The translations under genes and the position numbers were made by a program. 64,000 nucleotides of DNA from Codonopsis lanceolata (Eukaryota; Streptophyta; Magnoliopsida; Asterales; Campanulaceae), in assembly GCA_013146195.2 (NCBI GenBank), contig CM028381.1:98830380-98894379 (forward strand). Direction: 5' to 3'. This document shows positions 36,389 to 48,766 of this stretch, piece by piece. The notes beneath the pieces were generated by a model that made no database searches, was not told the origin of the DNA, and saw only the letters and a list, made by a program, of their open reading frames with translations. How positions within the stretch are numbered: position 1 is the first letter of the stretch; every line of letters begins with the position of its first letter.

Positions 36389-37227
36389 TATAGCTATCAA
36401 AACGGACCAACGAGGCGTACCGACCTGAAAAAAAGCAGACCAAGTGGCGGGGCGGACCAACCCATAAAAATGGCGGACTAGAAAAACATTGACCCAACCC
36501 AACCCACCTTAGATTAAGGGGCGGGGTGAACCAACCTGCCCAAAAAAAGAAATTTTGACCAATCATTCACTAATTTGAGGAAGAGATCTCAGATCTGCAT
36601 CGTTGGTGGACTCAATGGTGGCGGACTAAGAAGACAGAGAGAGCTCGACGATGGCCGGATGGTGGACTAAAAGAGAGAGTGATGATGGGTCGATAGAGGA
36701 CTAAAAGAAAGTGACGGCGACGATAGTAGACTGAGTTGGAGAGGGAGAGAGATCAACACTCAATAATGGCCGACTTAAGAGAGAGAAAGAGAGATATCAA
36801 CAGGGTTACGGCCTCACAGGGTTTTCCGAGAGAGAGAGAGAGAGAGATCTTGACAATCATTGTATTTGAGTGGTTAGGACTTGGGTAGTTGGGTAGGGTA
36901 ACTAGGGTGATTTGCACACCATAAGAAGAATAAAAGAACGGTAAATGGGGTTTTTAGATAATCAATAAATTGGGGGCGCAGGAGAAAGAGAGAATGAGGG
37001 TGATGGGTGATGGGTATTATGGTGTATATTGTGTGTATATATGCATGTATGTATATTAATGAATATGTATATACCAACCCGTCCCGACCCGCTTTAACCT
37101 GCGACCCGTGCGGGTCCAACCCAAAAATCCCGCCTTTTAGCGGAGTAGTATTTTTAAAATCCAACCCACCTTTTTAAAATGGCAAGGCGGACCAACCCAG
37201 CGGGTTTGACCCATTTTGACGACTTTA
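36389..37227. mobile_element. non-autonomous hAT-like element
   Basis: 839 bp with inverted ends TATAGCTATCAAAACGG / CCATTTTGACGACTTTA. Many GCGGACCAACCC/GGGTTGGTCC-type subterminal repeats are present. The 8-bp direct repeat is CTGGAGAA (36381-36388) and CTAGAGAA (37228-37235), one mismatch. No transposase. A GA microsatellite lies at 36831-36847. Confidence 0.75.
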
Positions 37228-37610
37228 CTAGAGAAGCGAGTTAGGAGTACTTGAACCCAATACTTTAAAGATGTATATTACTTGATTATAAAGCTCGACC
37301 ACAAAATGAAAGGTTTTACTCTCACGATGTTAGAAATGTTAACTTTTGGTCTTTTTGATATTAAGGTTAAGTCCACTATTAGTCCCCGAACTTTGGCACA
37401 TCCCACTGGTAGTCCCTATTTTAAAACATGTACATTACTCACCCTAGCTCTTTCATTTATACACGCAGTCCCTACAATGGATGTCGTCAAGTACATGTTG
37501 TTAATTGATCATGTGTCTGCCACGTGAGACTTTCTGTATGAGTAAATACGTCATTCTCGTGTTGTTTACACTACCCCTTCCATTAGTGTTTGTTAAACCT
37601 TTTTGTTAAA

Positions 37611-39327
37611 TCAAGGAATATATATATATATATAATGACAACAGTGATTTTTCCCGCCCAAATTGCTTACCATAAATGAAACTCAAATGTGACTTTTCAG
37701 CTATACATTGGAAGTTGAGACACTTTAATTAGTATGAAATTTGTATTTTTCATATACATTATTATATATGGATATCTTCAATTTATAACTATTACTCCCT
37801 CAGTTTTCAAATTAAAGTATTCCTTTCCTTTTTCGCCCGTTCTAAAATTATTGTCCTCTTTCAAAACTTTCTCTTTTAAAAAACCACTTTTACCATTTTG
37901 CTCTTACATTTTCTACTTATTTTAATTATGAGCACATGTTGAGGGGCCTCAAATGAAATAACATGGACAAAAAAAATATATAATACATTCAACTATTTTT
38001 TTTCTTAAACGATATGTCGGGACAAAGAAGACGATAATTTGAAAACAGATGGAGCACTAAAATAGTTATATAATCTTATTATAAATAGTTTTAGCGAACA
38101 AAAATATTATTTGAACCTTGCATCGTATGTGTATAATAGGTTTTGAGGTGGTGTATTGCTTATATATAATAGGTTAAAATGGACAACTTACTTGACATGA
38201 GGCTTAAGGGTTGAGTTGAGATTTTACAGTTGTAGCTTTATAAATAGTAGGCATTTTAGTGTTTTTCAATGATGGTTTTTTTAAAATTTATCATTTTGGA
38301 AATGATCATAAGAAAATAAGATTCTTCATCAATAATTTTGTTAAAGTCTTTTGAATGAGGTGGATTAAAGTCTTTTGAATTATTTAGTCCGCGAATTGAA
38401 AATAATAGTATGTATGGATGATTTTTTGATGTTTATTTCTTTAATTTAATAATCTTATATAAACTGTCTTGCGTAAAATGTTGTTTCCCAACAATATAAT
38501 ATTGGAGGTTTTAATCAAAATGTTTCGGATCCTACTTTAGTTCTTCATTTATTGGATATCACGAATGAGACGATATATTATACTATTTTAAAGTAAATTT
38601 TATTAAAGATTTTATTTTATATATTTTTAAAACATTACATATTTTTTCCAGCTACTACACAAGTACACGATATTGGGAAGAGCAATTTCTATACATACTC
38701 ACCTTTCACAACTTCAAGTATCTTGCCCATTATTGATTCAACAAATCATGAAGAATGTTCAAATCCTACTGTCATTTCAAATAAGAAAAAGCGTTTAAAT
38801 AGATCTCTCTCGCTTACTCAATGTAAATTTTTGTTATGTTTGTTACATCTTTTAATTTTTATTATTAAGTAGATTCAAAGTTATAAATGTTTTATCTTTT
38901 TTTCTAATTTATGATATTATTTTTTTACTAAATAAATAATACCTCATATTTTAGTCAAATGTTTGATTTTTCATAACTTAAAAATATAATAATAAAGATA
39001 TTATAAAAAAAAAATATATGATATTAATACATTGCAACTTATGATTAGTACTTTACACAAAATGTAATTGAATTTCTTAATTAATATATTTGTTTATATA
39101 ATAAGTTAAAAGGGAATACATGAATCTTACCTTTAATGTAAGTATGATGTGTATTTTTCTATGATGCAAATGTAAGAGTGAGGAATAATAATAAAAAACT
39201 GACTCAAATCAACGTAAAATATTATATTAAACTTTCAATAATAATATTTATTTATTCATTTTCCTTGAATATTATTTAATTAAAAAAGACTTTTGTCCGT
39301 GCGTTTAACACACGGGTATAAAACTAG
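37611..39327 (+). mobile_element. non-autonomous Helitron
   Basis: The 5' end is TC preceded by A at 37610, followed by a TA run and AACAGTGATTTTTCCCGCCC, matching the ends near 30.2 kb. The 3' end has a hairpin (CCGTGCGTTTAACACACGGG at about 39297-39316), then TATAAAA, CTAG (39324-39327) and T, the canonical arrangement with A-T insertion and no target duplication. 1.7 kb, no Rep/helicase. It contains a nested MITE. Confidence 0.65.
37795..38054. mobile_element. Tc1/mariner-type MITE nested in Helitron
   Basis: Starts CTCCCTCAGTTTTCAAATT after TA and ends near ATTTGAAAACAGATGGAG. The interior matches the MITE at 24462-24719 (GTCCTCTTTCAAAACTTT, CTTACATTTTCTACTTATTT). The right end is eroded. 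Confidence 0.6.
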
Positions 39328-39928
39328 TTATTACTTAAGACTAACATGATTTTTCGTCACACTCAAGCAATAATACCCACTTTTAACCTTCATAGCCAAA
39401 TTCATCTTACCCCCGTCCATCTTTATCACTCCAGCCAATCGTCCCCTAACAGCAGCTCTCCACCATATACCCACCATTAAAAGCAAGCCACCATCTTTTC
39501 CCTCTCATACAATGAATGACAACATTGACCGAGCTGCACATTGGTATGAATGTCATGATCTCATGTTGTTACTTTGCGGCTTAAATTGCTATGATTAATG
39601 CCTTTTCTTTGATTAAGAATCGTTGTTTGATTATGAATAATTGTTTATCTGGTTCTCAATATGCTCTTCCGACCTTCTAAATCAGAGTTCACAACCTTTG
39701 GTTTAATTTGGGTTTCATGCCTGCGAACTTGTTGGAGTTCACCATGGGCGGTGGTTCCACATCCATGAATTTTACTGAGGTTTTGTGAGGTTTTTCCCCA
39801 TATCTAGCCATATTTAAGCTTTGTAGTCCGAAGAATTGTCGGAGTTTGTCATCGACGCTGGCGCACACCCCGTAGTCTACATCCATCACTGCTGCTCGCA
39901 TAGAGGGCCTTCGTGACCTTCGACTCAA
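39328..39928. other. intergenic, no gene
   Basis: No repeat that can be named. A minus-strand frame at 39689-39928 encodes 79 residues of no recognised type and runs up to the border of the solo LTR. Confidence 0.4.
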
Positions 39929-40915
39929 TGTAAGGGCAAAATAGACATGACCTATTTTATCTTGTTTTCACCTTTCTTGGTCAAAGAAGATTTTTGTTAA
40001 GTTTGTGTTAATTTAGGACTTAGTATATTTTATTAGATTTAGTTTAGTTATTTTTGGTAGCATAATCTTTTTCTAGATTTTGGCTACATTATTTTTGGTA
40101 GCAAAATCTTTCCAAAGATTTCGGGTATATTAGTTAGGTAACTAAATCTTGGCAAGTATCTTAGTTATTACAAGAATCTTGACTTTGATCATATTTTGTA
40201 AGATAATCTTGCAAGATTTGGAAAGGTGTTGATTTTTTCCTTGAATAAGCTAATTCCTTTCCTTGTAGAATTGTATCTCTCTTGCCGTGTGTTTGTAGGT
40301 TTGTTGTATATATATTGAGGGCTGGCATACGGGTTCATGAGAGCTTGAGCGAAAAATCGACTATGTAGAGCTCCGAAACACTCGCCTTGGTACACTCGAG
40401 AGAGCAGATCAAAAAGAGTGCGTAAAATTCAGAACCCGATTTCCAATTCCAGAAGGCAAAGAGATTTCGAATGTGCTTCCTGGTTGTTGCAACATTGGAA
40501 GCAACATTGGGCGTTTATGTCGCTTTTTTGACTTCCTAGCTGATTTTAGGAAGCTATTTGTTTCTTCCCACATTTTCTATACCTGTTTTTATGTGGGTGT
40601 TTTGCTCTCCAAGACTTGTTGTCTTGTGAGAGTGTTTTGTTTTGTGATTTCACATAGTCTTTTGTAAAACGATTCATCCTTTTTAGTGAAATCTTTTTGG
40701 CCATGAGGCTAGATCTACAAGTATAGACTTGTAGATTGTTTGGTAAATTTTTGTGATTAATTTCGTGCTTTAGTATTAAGTCTTCCTCGTGTTTTGTTAT
40801 TTTTCTATCTATTGTTTTTGTTATTTTTTCTTTAGAATTCTTTCAATTGTAGTGCTACATTAGAAACTACATTAGAAACCATTTTGAGAATCGCTTGAGA
40901 ATCCGCGTTTTTTCA
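39929..40915 (+). mobile_element. solo LTR, same family as 11857-12829
   Basis: 987 bp, begins TGTAAGGGCAAAATAGACAT and ends CGCGTTTTTTCA. A perfect 5-bp duplication CTCAA lies on both sides (39924-39928 and 40916-40920). It is collinear with the minus-strand copy at 11857-12829. A TATA-like stretch (TGTATATATATTGAGGG at about 40303) could be the LTR promoter. No internal region. Confidence 0.88.
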
Positions 40916-40920
40916 CTCAA

Positions 40921-43058
40921 CTTTTGCGTTTCTTTCATCAACTTAGATTCACCTTAGATTCACACTATTATTGTTTGGGATTTTCAATTAAGTGTAAATC
41001 TACTTGTTTAAATGTTTAATGAAAGATAAGAGTTGTTGCTTCATTGGGTATATACTCGGGGTCACAAGAGAAGGAGAGATGGCAACAATTCCCGCTACCA
41101 CATGTCGTTAGGAAATGTCTCACGTCCTACATGATCAATTAACGACAAGTGCTTGATGATAGGGGTGTGCATAAATTATTTAGAATCAGACCAGACCAAT
41201 GGAACCGAACCAAACCAATAGAAACTTGAGCGGACCAATAATTTGGTTATGTCCAAGATCTGAAATTTTATAAAATGCGACTTTTGGATCGATCCCAGTT
41301 TTAAAACCAAAAAATACAGAACCAGACCAAACCAACCGAATAGATTAATTAATATATATAAATTCATAATCTTAACCCTAACTCCCCAAGTATAAAATAT
41401 TATTTTCTATTTTGTCGTCAAAGAGAGAGAGAGAGAGAGAGAGAGTGTATCTTGAGTTCAAACAAAATTTTCGAAACCATAGCTCGTTGGCTCGTTTGAC
41501 TTCTTTGAGCCTTTTCAACAATTTTGTTAGTATATGATTTTTTGGGAGTTTTTATTTTTTTAATGCACAAAAATCAATGTCAAAGTTCTCATTGATCCTT
41601 AAAACGTTTTTTTTTATTTTGTTCGTTCAAATTCATTAATTATATTTAATTTATGATAACTACCATAATCATCTCATAGAATATTTGCTATAATTATCTT
41701 ACTATTGCATACTTTAGCCGTTTCAGGCAAAAAGTCTCCGTTTAAAAATCAAAATTTTCAAGAAATTATACTTTTAGTACTACATTAGTAATAATGTCAC
41801 ATTTATGCCTTAATTTTTCTAAAATTGATTGTTTTAAGTGAAATATTCTAAAATGGTTTAGTCGACTCTTTGCCCCGAACGGAGGGGGTACATGACAACT
41901 ACAAATGTCTTTGGAATTTACCCATTAGGCTCGCTTGGTAAAATTAACTAATTTATTTTAGAGTGACCCTACACGCAATACCCAAATTCCTAAACGTACC
42001 ACTATTTAATGGCCAAAAATACCTAATTACCCTTCTATACATTTAATAGGAAATCAACAATTAAACTCATTCATTTACTCCCTCAACCAACCAGCCCTTC
42101 CATTACTCCCAATCTCTCTCCCGCCCTCCAACACTAACTCACTTTTCATCATCTTCATCTTTCAAAACAAAAAAACTCCAAAACCCTCTACTCAATTGGA
42201 TTATGATTGTGATCCAATGACGATGAAAATGTTAAAAATGATGATTATTTTAAGGTAATATACATATTTTTATTTTTAAATTGATTTTTACAGTTTTTTT
42301 TTTAATTTGTAACTGGTTAAACATCCGCTAGGTTACAGCGGATGTTTAGCAATAGTTCTGCATGTAAGAAGCGAATGTTTTGGGTTATTTCCACATGAAA
42401 GTAGTGGTTGTTTAGGGATATATCCATTATCCACTACTCTGTAGCGGATGTTTAGGGATATATCTGCTAATCTGTTCGAAATTGAAAAAAACAACAACAA
42501 TCACACAATGGATTTTTGGGTAATTCGAAATCAAAACAACAACAAGTCAAAATTAATTCGAAATCAAAACAAAGCAAGTAAAAGAGATCATACCTTATTT
42601 GCTTGGCCTTTTGTTTTGTTACATTTAAATCATTTTATAAGGAATAATCTTTTATGACTATTCATTTGCAAAATTTAAACCGAAAACGAATTTCAAGGGT
42701 GCAAAAACGTGTAAAGCAATAAAGCATACATCATTTTTAATACATTTGATGATGGTAGTGTAGCTTATTACGTTCCATCATCTTTTACCAACGATAATCA
42801 ATGAGGGAGGAAGGAGATCCAATCCCACAACCCTGTTACTCCCTTCGTTCAAGAAAAAAAAAGTCTACGAATATAATATATGATATCTCACTTAAAGAGT
42901 TGATGGATGATATGGTTTCAAAACTCAATTAATATAATTATAGTGTATCAAATTAATTTAGAAAACTAGTGAACCAAAAGATTTCATCCATAATTGATTG
43001 ATAAAAATTTATACTCCTATGTCTTAAATTTACTATCTTGTGTGACTTTTTAGGTTAG
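40921..43058. other. repeat-rich intergenic
   Basis: An hAT-like left end TAGGGGTGTGCATAAATTA occurs near 41161 without a partner. A GA run is at 41424-41445 and a MITE at 41712-41888. A MULE-like terminus (TTTAGAGTGACCCTACACGC, about 41958) resembles that at 45690. The motif AGCGGATGTTT recurs at about 42338, 42404-like and 42442, once as a hairpin (AACATCCGCT...AGCGGATGTT at 42322-42348). No gene. Confidence 0.45.
41712..41888. mobile_element. 177-bp Tc1/mariner-type MITE
   Basis: TA on both sides (41710-41711 and 41889-41890). The ends are inverted: CTTTAGCCGTTTCAGGCAAA and TTTGCCCCGAACGGAGGGGG. Same length and interior (ACATTAGTAATAATGTCACA type) as the copy at 60197-60373. Confidence 0.7.
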
Positions 43059-43777
43059 TGATATTCTCGCCGCCCAAGCGGAAGTCACGAAAGGCACGAG
43101 CGCTTCATCAGCATGCACGAACATGCCTACTTATTATGGGGGTCTCCGCCAATTCCGGGCGACAAAGAAATCAAGACGCCAACAAATGAAAGGCACCTGT
43201 CTTGCAAAACCTTGGCCGGGCACGTGCCTCGGCCCGTCCGACTGTGGCTATGCCTGGGATCTCACTCTTACCAAGTAAAGAGCAGCTGTGAATCATCCCG
43301 TCTGCATGGCTTTAGTCGAGCATAAAGCCTTGCCTGGTCCGACTCGATGGGCCACGCCCGGACTCTCAAGATACACCGAACAACTGCCCTGATATATCGG
43401 CAGCCTCCAAAAACTTGTTCTCCAAGATAAGTCAAAGGTTTCCATATTCAGGCATGACGTTTGCTTTATCTGTTCCTATATTCACGCCTTAAATCACGAT
43501 AAAACCAAGTGGATTATCTCTTTATTGAGCAAGGTATCTATGAAACTAAATCCTAGATCGGATTCAATGACATCGAGCATATAAATACCCTCCACGAGCC
43601 ACAAAAAGGTACGCATACTTGAGCCTGCACTTGCCGAATTGCTTTCATACTCACATTCTATATTTACTCTCACGCCGGAGGGGTTTCGCTAGGCCCTGCC
43701 ATGCACTTCCACTTAGGTTTTCTTTGCTCTTAGCCAGGTTCAAGAAAGCAGATCCAAGCTGAGATCTTGCCACATCA
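43059..43777 (+). mobile_element. 5' LTR of a retrotransposon
   Basis: 719 bp, starts TGATATTCTC and ends CCACATCA, with TGAT/ATCA ends. It is GC-richer than its surroundings. A TATA box TATAAATA lies at 43580-43587. Directly downstream is a primer-binding site. Upstream flanking bases cannot be paired with a 3' duplication because the element runs into the assembly gap. Confidence 0.65.
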
Positions 43778-43780
43778 GTT

Positions 43781-43798
43781 TGGTTCCATTGCTGGGAA
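43781..43798 (+). promoter_or_regulatory. primer-binding site
   Basis: TGGTTCCATTGCTGGGAA starts 3 bases after the LTR. Its reverse complement ends in CCA, as expected for pairing with a tRNA 3' end. The tRNA species was not determined. Confidence 0.55.
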
Positions 43799-44348
43799 AG
43801 TTCGAAGTCTCGACCCTTCCCTTCAAGTTCTTTCGGTGTGATTTCTAGAAATCTGCATATCACAATGGCTGGCAAGGGTAGCAAGCATCACGCCAAGTGA
43901 GCAATCATCGGCGGTAGTCGGTTAGTCGGTGACTGCTGCTTGAAGGCACGAGGGTGCAAGCGAAAATCGAAGATTGCTTTGGCATGCGACCCATGGTAAA
44001 ACGTGCTATATGTTAAGAAGCGACCATCCTAACGTGCTAGCCCAGTCACGCTTAGCCAACGTGGCAGGAAATTATTAATGGCAGATTACAACGCCCGCGA
44101 GTTGGATCTCGGAGACATGGTAGTCGCCGGCGAGGAATGGCAGGTAGCCACGTGAACTTTGCCGAGCAAGCCCAGAGCCAGCCTGGCCGCCGCTTCCGTC
44201 CAGGGCGGACTACTTATAACAAAATACGTGCTTCCGGCCCAGCTATTGCCATTTTAGGCCATGCCGGTTGGTTGCGAATTTGGTGTTGCTAGCTCTCGGT
44301 AATCCCACACTTGTTGGTGATGGCCATGCTCGCAACATTTGCCCGCTC
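43799..44348 (+). mobile_element. start of retrotransposon internal region, cut by gap
   Basis: GC-richer sequence contiguous with the LTR and primer-binding site. An early ATG (43865) opens a frame that stops after a dozen codons, so no gag can be called. The rest is lost in the gap. AT-rich unrelated sequence follows the gap. Confidence 0.5.
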
Positions 44349-44448
44349 NNNNNNNNNNNNNNNNNNNNNNNNNNNNNNNNNNNNNNNNNNNNNNNNNNNN
44401 NNNNNNNNNNNNNNNNNNNNNNNNNNNNNNNNNNNNNNNNNNNNNNNN
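44349..44448. other. assembly gap, 100 N
   Basis: Exactly 100 N, a conventional placeholder; its true length is unknown. Sequence character changes across it. Confidence 1.
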
Positions 44449-44702
44449 TTTGACGAAGCATTTTATAATCGATTGATCGCTTCATCGTCTTTCATATATT
44501 TTTTGATTTCGGTTTGCTATTTGTCATTTCTTGAATAATGTACTAGAATGGTGTTTCTTTTCACGGTTAATTGTTTCTTTGTAAATTGAGCAGTTTGATT
44601 GCTTATGTAGCAGTTGAATGCTACATACTGTGATTCTGGCAGACTTTTTTTTGTTGTATCATCGCACATAAAATAATTAAATAAATAAATATTATTTTCA
44701 AC

Positions 44703-45330
44703 TTTCTTCTTACATTACTTCCTATATTAGACATAAAAACAACCATAATATAAAACAATTTATATTATAATATAAAAGAGTTTAAAATTTTATAGGTAAA
44801 TTGATAAAACAATCATACAAACAATTATAATATAAATCAATTATAATATAAAACAATTATAGGTAAGTCAATTAAATGCCTTGAAATCCATCCTGATGCC
44901 AATGACAGGCATCAGAGTTTCTGGATTGATTTTGGTCCTCCAAAATCCTGTCAAATCTATCCTGATGCCAAGTCTTGGCATCAGAGTTTTTGTATTAATC
45001 CATCCTGATGCCAATTACAGGCATCAGAGTTTTTGTATTAATTTTGATCCTGTAAAAGCTTTGAAATTCATCCTGATGCCAGGTCTTGGCATCAGAGTTT
45101 TTCAAAAAAATTTAATCCTGCATAATGCTTAAAAATTGATCATGATGCCAAGGGTTGGCATCAGAGTTCTTCTTACATTACTTCCTATATTAGACATAAA
45201 AACAACCATAATATAAAACAATTTATATTATAATATAAAAGAATTTAAAATTTTATAGGTAAGTTGATAAAACAATCATACAAACAATTATAATATAAAC
45301 TATAATATAAAACAATTATAATATAAAACA
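44703..45330. repeat. direct repeat flanking palindrome array A
   Basis: About 130 bp starting TTCTTACATTACTTCCTATA and rich in ATAATATAAAACAATT occurs at 44703-44835 and again at 45168-45300, almost unchanged. The two copies bracket palindrome array A, so a segment of about 465 bp has been duplicated or the array sits between two copies of one unit. Confidence 0.8.
44881..45170. repeat. double-palindrome array A, 5 units
   Basis: Five units with core TGATGCCAAGTCTTGGCATCA (arms TGATGCCAAG/CTTGGCATCA) followed by AGAGTTTTTGTATTAAT. Between some units lies a second palindrome, ATTTTGGTCCTCCAAAAT. Single units recur at 45594 and 45652. Related to the arrays at 53.1 and 55.6 kb. Confidence 0.85.
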
Positions 45331-45385
45331 ATCATAATATAAAACAATCGTAATAATGTTAATAAAATTTTAGTTATTAGGGTAC

Positions 45386-45482
45386 CTGTAGCATCTTCAA
45401 CTGCGTATTGATCTTGAACATTGTTTTTTATTCGATTGCCTTCAGCATGTTTATTAATTCGTGAACTCTTTCTTGTAGCCAT
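45386..45482 (-). pseudogene. isolated first exon of a Ulp1-element-type gene (inverted copy)
   Basis: On the minus strand an ATG opens MATRKSSRINKHAEGNRIKN and continues to AVEDAT, ending in phase 1 before a GT donor (ACAG|GTACC). The plus-strand first exon at 51679-51745 ends AVEKAT in the same phase before GT. The shared ending, length class and association with palindrome units suggest a second, inverted copy of the same gene type. The matching second exon is not present downstream (toward lower coordinates), so this copy is truncated. Confidence 0.45.
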
Positions 45483-45689
45483 AATTTGGGTAATGTTTAG
45501 TGAAGAAAAGTAGGTAAGATGGGTATTTTCGAAAATTTTAGGGTTTGTATTGAAATTGGGTGTGTCGTGTTATGTAATGTTTTATTTGAAGTCCTGATGC
45601 CTATTGTTGGCATTAGAAAACGTTAAGTCAATTAAATGCCTTGAAATCCATCCTGATGCCAATTACAGGCATCAGAGTTTTTGTATTAA

Positions 45690-46785
45690 TTAAAGAGTGG
45701 CCCTAAATGTCACACAAAAAACACTAAATGCCACATTCATTAAATAGTTTATTTACTAATTACTCCTTTTATAAAAAGGAGTTATAATTAACCCTAAACT
45801 CTAATTACTAATTAATCCTTATCATTTTCCTTTTATATAAAAGAGTTTCAATTAATCTTCCTATAAATATATGTCAAATCCTCTTTCACAATTAACTAGA
45901 AACCCTAAACTTGTTCATTTCCAACAATTTATTTAATGAATTCTGATCCGAATAACAACGTTCATGATGATTCTTCGAATTCTTCTTTTACGGTAAGTTG
46001 TTACCTACATTGTATATATATATATATATATATAAACTACTTAATTTGATATTATAGATTAAATTTTTTATTAAAAAAACCTAGCGATTTTTTATTTTTT
46101 GTTAAACAACATGGCAATTTTTTTTTTCATATTTTTTAAAAAAACCTGGCCTTTTTTGTCAAATTTATTTTTAAAAGGTGGCGACTTTTTCAAAAAAAAA
46201 AATTTAAACATGGCGATTTTTGTAAAAAAATTTTTTTAAAAAGTGACGACTTTTTTTAATGTTTTTTCAAAACACATGACGACTTTTTTGATTTTTTTTT
46301 AAAAAGGGTGGCGATTTTTTTCTTTGTTTGCACAGTAAACCGGCGATTTTTTCTTTGTTTGGATTAATCATACTGTTTGGATTAATCATACTGTACTGAT
46401 ACACATCAAACAATGGGAGGGAGTTGACTGTTTGATCTTCCAGAGCTATGTATGGTCACTGCTACTATTCTCCCAATATCACTGCTACGAAGTACTAGTT
46501 TTCTATTTGCACAAAGATCGTCACTGTTCATTGAATTAGAAGAGAGAAAGTGGTTCTAATTTTCCACCTATATATCTCATTGTTCTTGATTTTAGGGGTT
46601 AGATATATGTTTTAATTTAGTTTAATTGAGTTTTTTTTAAATGGAAGAAGGGTAGTTTGGTAAACAGAGCTATTTTAAAGTTAAGTACTTTTTAAAAAAA
46701 AATCAAAGGAGGATAGTTTGGTAATTTAATTTCTTAAGTAATGTTGCATTTAGGGTTTTTCGATGTAACATTTAGGGGTTCTGTA
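45690..46785. mobile_element. Mutator-like element inserted in palindrome DNA
   Basis: About 1.1 kb with imperfect inverted ends of about 45 bp: the left reads AGAGTGGCCCTAAATGTCAC and the right, reversed, AGAACCCCTAAATGTTACAT. TAATTAA lies outside both ends. Immediately outside the right end the palindrome-unit text resumes (AAATGCCTTGAAATTCATCC), as just outside the left. Inside, an ATG at 45936 opens MNSDPNNNVHDDSSNSSFT up to a GTAAGT donor at 45993, like the first exon of a transposase or FAR1-like gene. The interior (46060-46345) has degenerate GGCGATTTTT repeats. Confidence 0.5.
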
Positions 46786-46794
46786 ATTAAATGC

Positions 46795-47063
46795 CTTGAA
46801 ATTCATCCTGATGCCAGGTCTTGGCATCAGAGTTTTTCAATAAAATTTGATCATGTATAATGCTTAAAAATTGATCCGATGCGGTCTTGGCATCGAGTTT
46901 TTGAATTAATGGCATTTTGTCATTTTAGGCATTTACCAGTTAATATTTCACGATGCGGGCCTTGGCATCGGAAAATTTGGTTCATTAATTTTTATACGCC
47001 AAAATCACGATGGCAGTGCGGCATCGGCACAAAATCATACATTTCACGCCTTTTTTGTTCATT
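46795..47063. repeat. palindrome units left of the giant solo LTR
   Basis: Four or so degenerate units (GATGCCAGGTCTTGGCATC at about 46810, then increasingly deleted forms such as GATGCGGTCTTGGCATC). They run up to the solo-LTR insertion site at 47064. Confidence 0.65.
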
Positions 47064-48766
47064 CGTATTGTGACGACCCGACCCGGATTCCGGAACGGAA
47101 TCCCAACGTCGCATCGCTAGGACAAGGCAAGAAGAGGACAAGCACTTAAAAATAATAGTGCGAGTCGGACAGTCGAGCTAACAAGCTCTAGACAAGAACA
47201 AGAAGTAGTACTAAAAATACGGGTTTATAAAATTCAGTATGCGGAAGCGACAAGGAAAGGTAGTTCCGAGCTATGAAGTTCGAAACCAAGGCCAAAGATA
47301 CCAAGAGAGACATAAATCTCAAGAAGGAAAGAAAAAACTTCGCGTCTTGTAACATTGCGAGGCAATTTGGACAAACCATCGGCACTCAGTGGCTAGGCGT
47401 TACGGTTACAAGGAACCAACCACGATATAACACATACCTACGGCTAAAGCATCAGGGGTTAACCAACAATAATAAATAATAACTAGGATAGAGAAAAGCC
47501 CCCAAAGCCACGGCGTGCTTGGGAGGACAACGAATATAAAAACCAAAGCTATGGGCAACGACGACAACACGTCGGCCCAAGGGAGAACCAAATCAAAACC
47601 CAATTATTCTACCCGACTGTAAAGTCTAATTAACTTTACAATACAACGAGCTCACAAGAATAGTAAATATGATATACAAGCCAAGGATGCTAGAGAGATA
47701 GAAGTACACAAGTTACTACTCGGAAATAGACTGTTACAATCACGGACACGCGTACTAAGCTCGAGCCATCGATCAAGCGGGCGTTCTGATCACGTACTAT
47801 ACGTCCTCAACACGACTTCCGAGCTGCAACTAGAAAACAAAGTACGGGGTGAGTCATAATGACCCAGTACGTTACTACTAAACAATGTGACATAATTTGA
47901 ATGTTGCTATAAAAGGAAAAGATATCATTTTACGACGAAGACCCAGTAAGTCGGGTTGTACTGAGTGAAAACCGATCCTTTACCAGACTACCGAGATGAA
48001 TCAGGGTGAACCCCCTGTTCACAAACAGTCAAACAAGTCAGGAAGCAAGGCACAAGAATAATCATGATTATGGATGTATATCTATTCGTAGGACATCCCA
48101 AGCCTCTCATAGAATAATTAAATAGAAGTATGCACATTTATAAATATACATGTACCAAGTCCCTCATAGGATTATCAAGTGTGGTATGTAAATTCATTTA
48201 TGTACCAAGCAATTCATTCGTGGAAGTTTATCATGTAAGGATATGCATATCTACAATTATATACATACGAAGACAATCAGGGTAAATCAAGTAAGAGTAT
48301 GTATATCTACATATATATACATATGCAGGTAATCAGGGGAAAATCAAGTAGGAGTATGCATATCTACGTATATACGCATCATACAATTCACAGGCCTATT
48401 ACGAAAGTCAAGCTATCAAGAGCAAGTATATATATAAACATTTAGTTTACATATTCGGGATAGCACTTTGTTTTCACAAATGCTAGAAGAAATCCACATA
48501 TAAGGGGATAGGATATAATCTGGTACCGCCATGTAGCTCCTGCAAGAATAAAGCGTGCATCAGAACATCTTTGTTGCATGTGCATGTACGAGATGGTACA
48601 TCGACCCAGGATAGTATTATTCCAAGCGCCCATAATGGTTACACAAGGTACTCTTCTCCAAAGTGATCAAGAATGGAGGGGTGTGCTTCTCGGATTACAG
48701 TTCGGCAACCCATCTACTATCACGAATCTCATGATTCGTGTAATCTTAGAGACAATTGTCAACCGA

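Noticed and set aside
44243..44538. Frames spanning the run of N
   Set aside because: They depend on translating the assembly gap as unknown residues.
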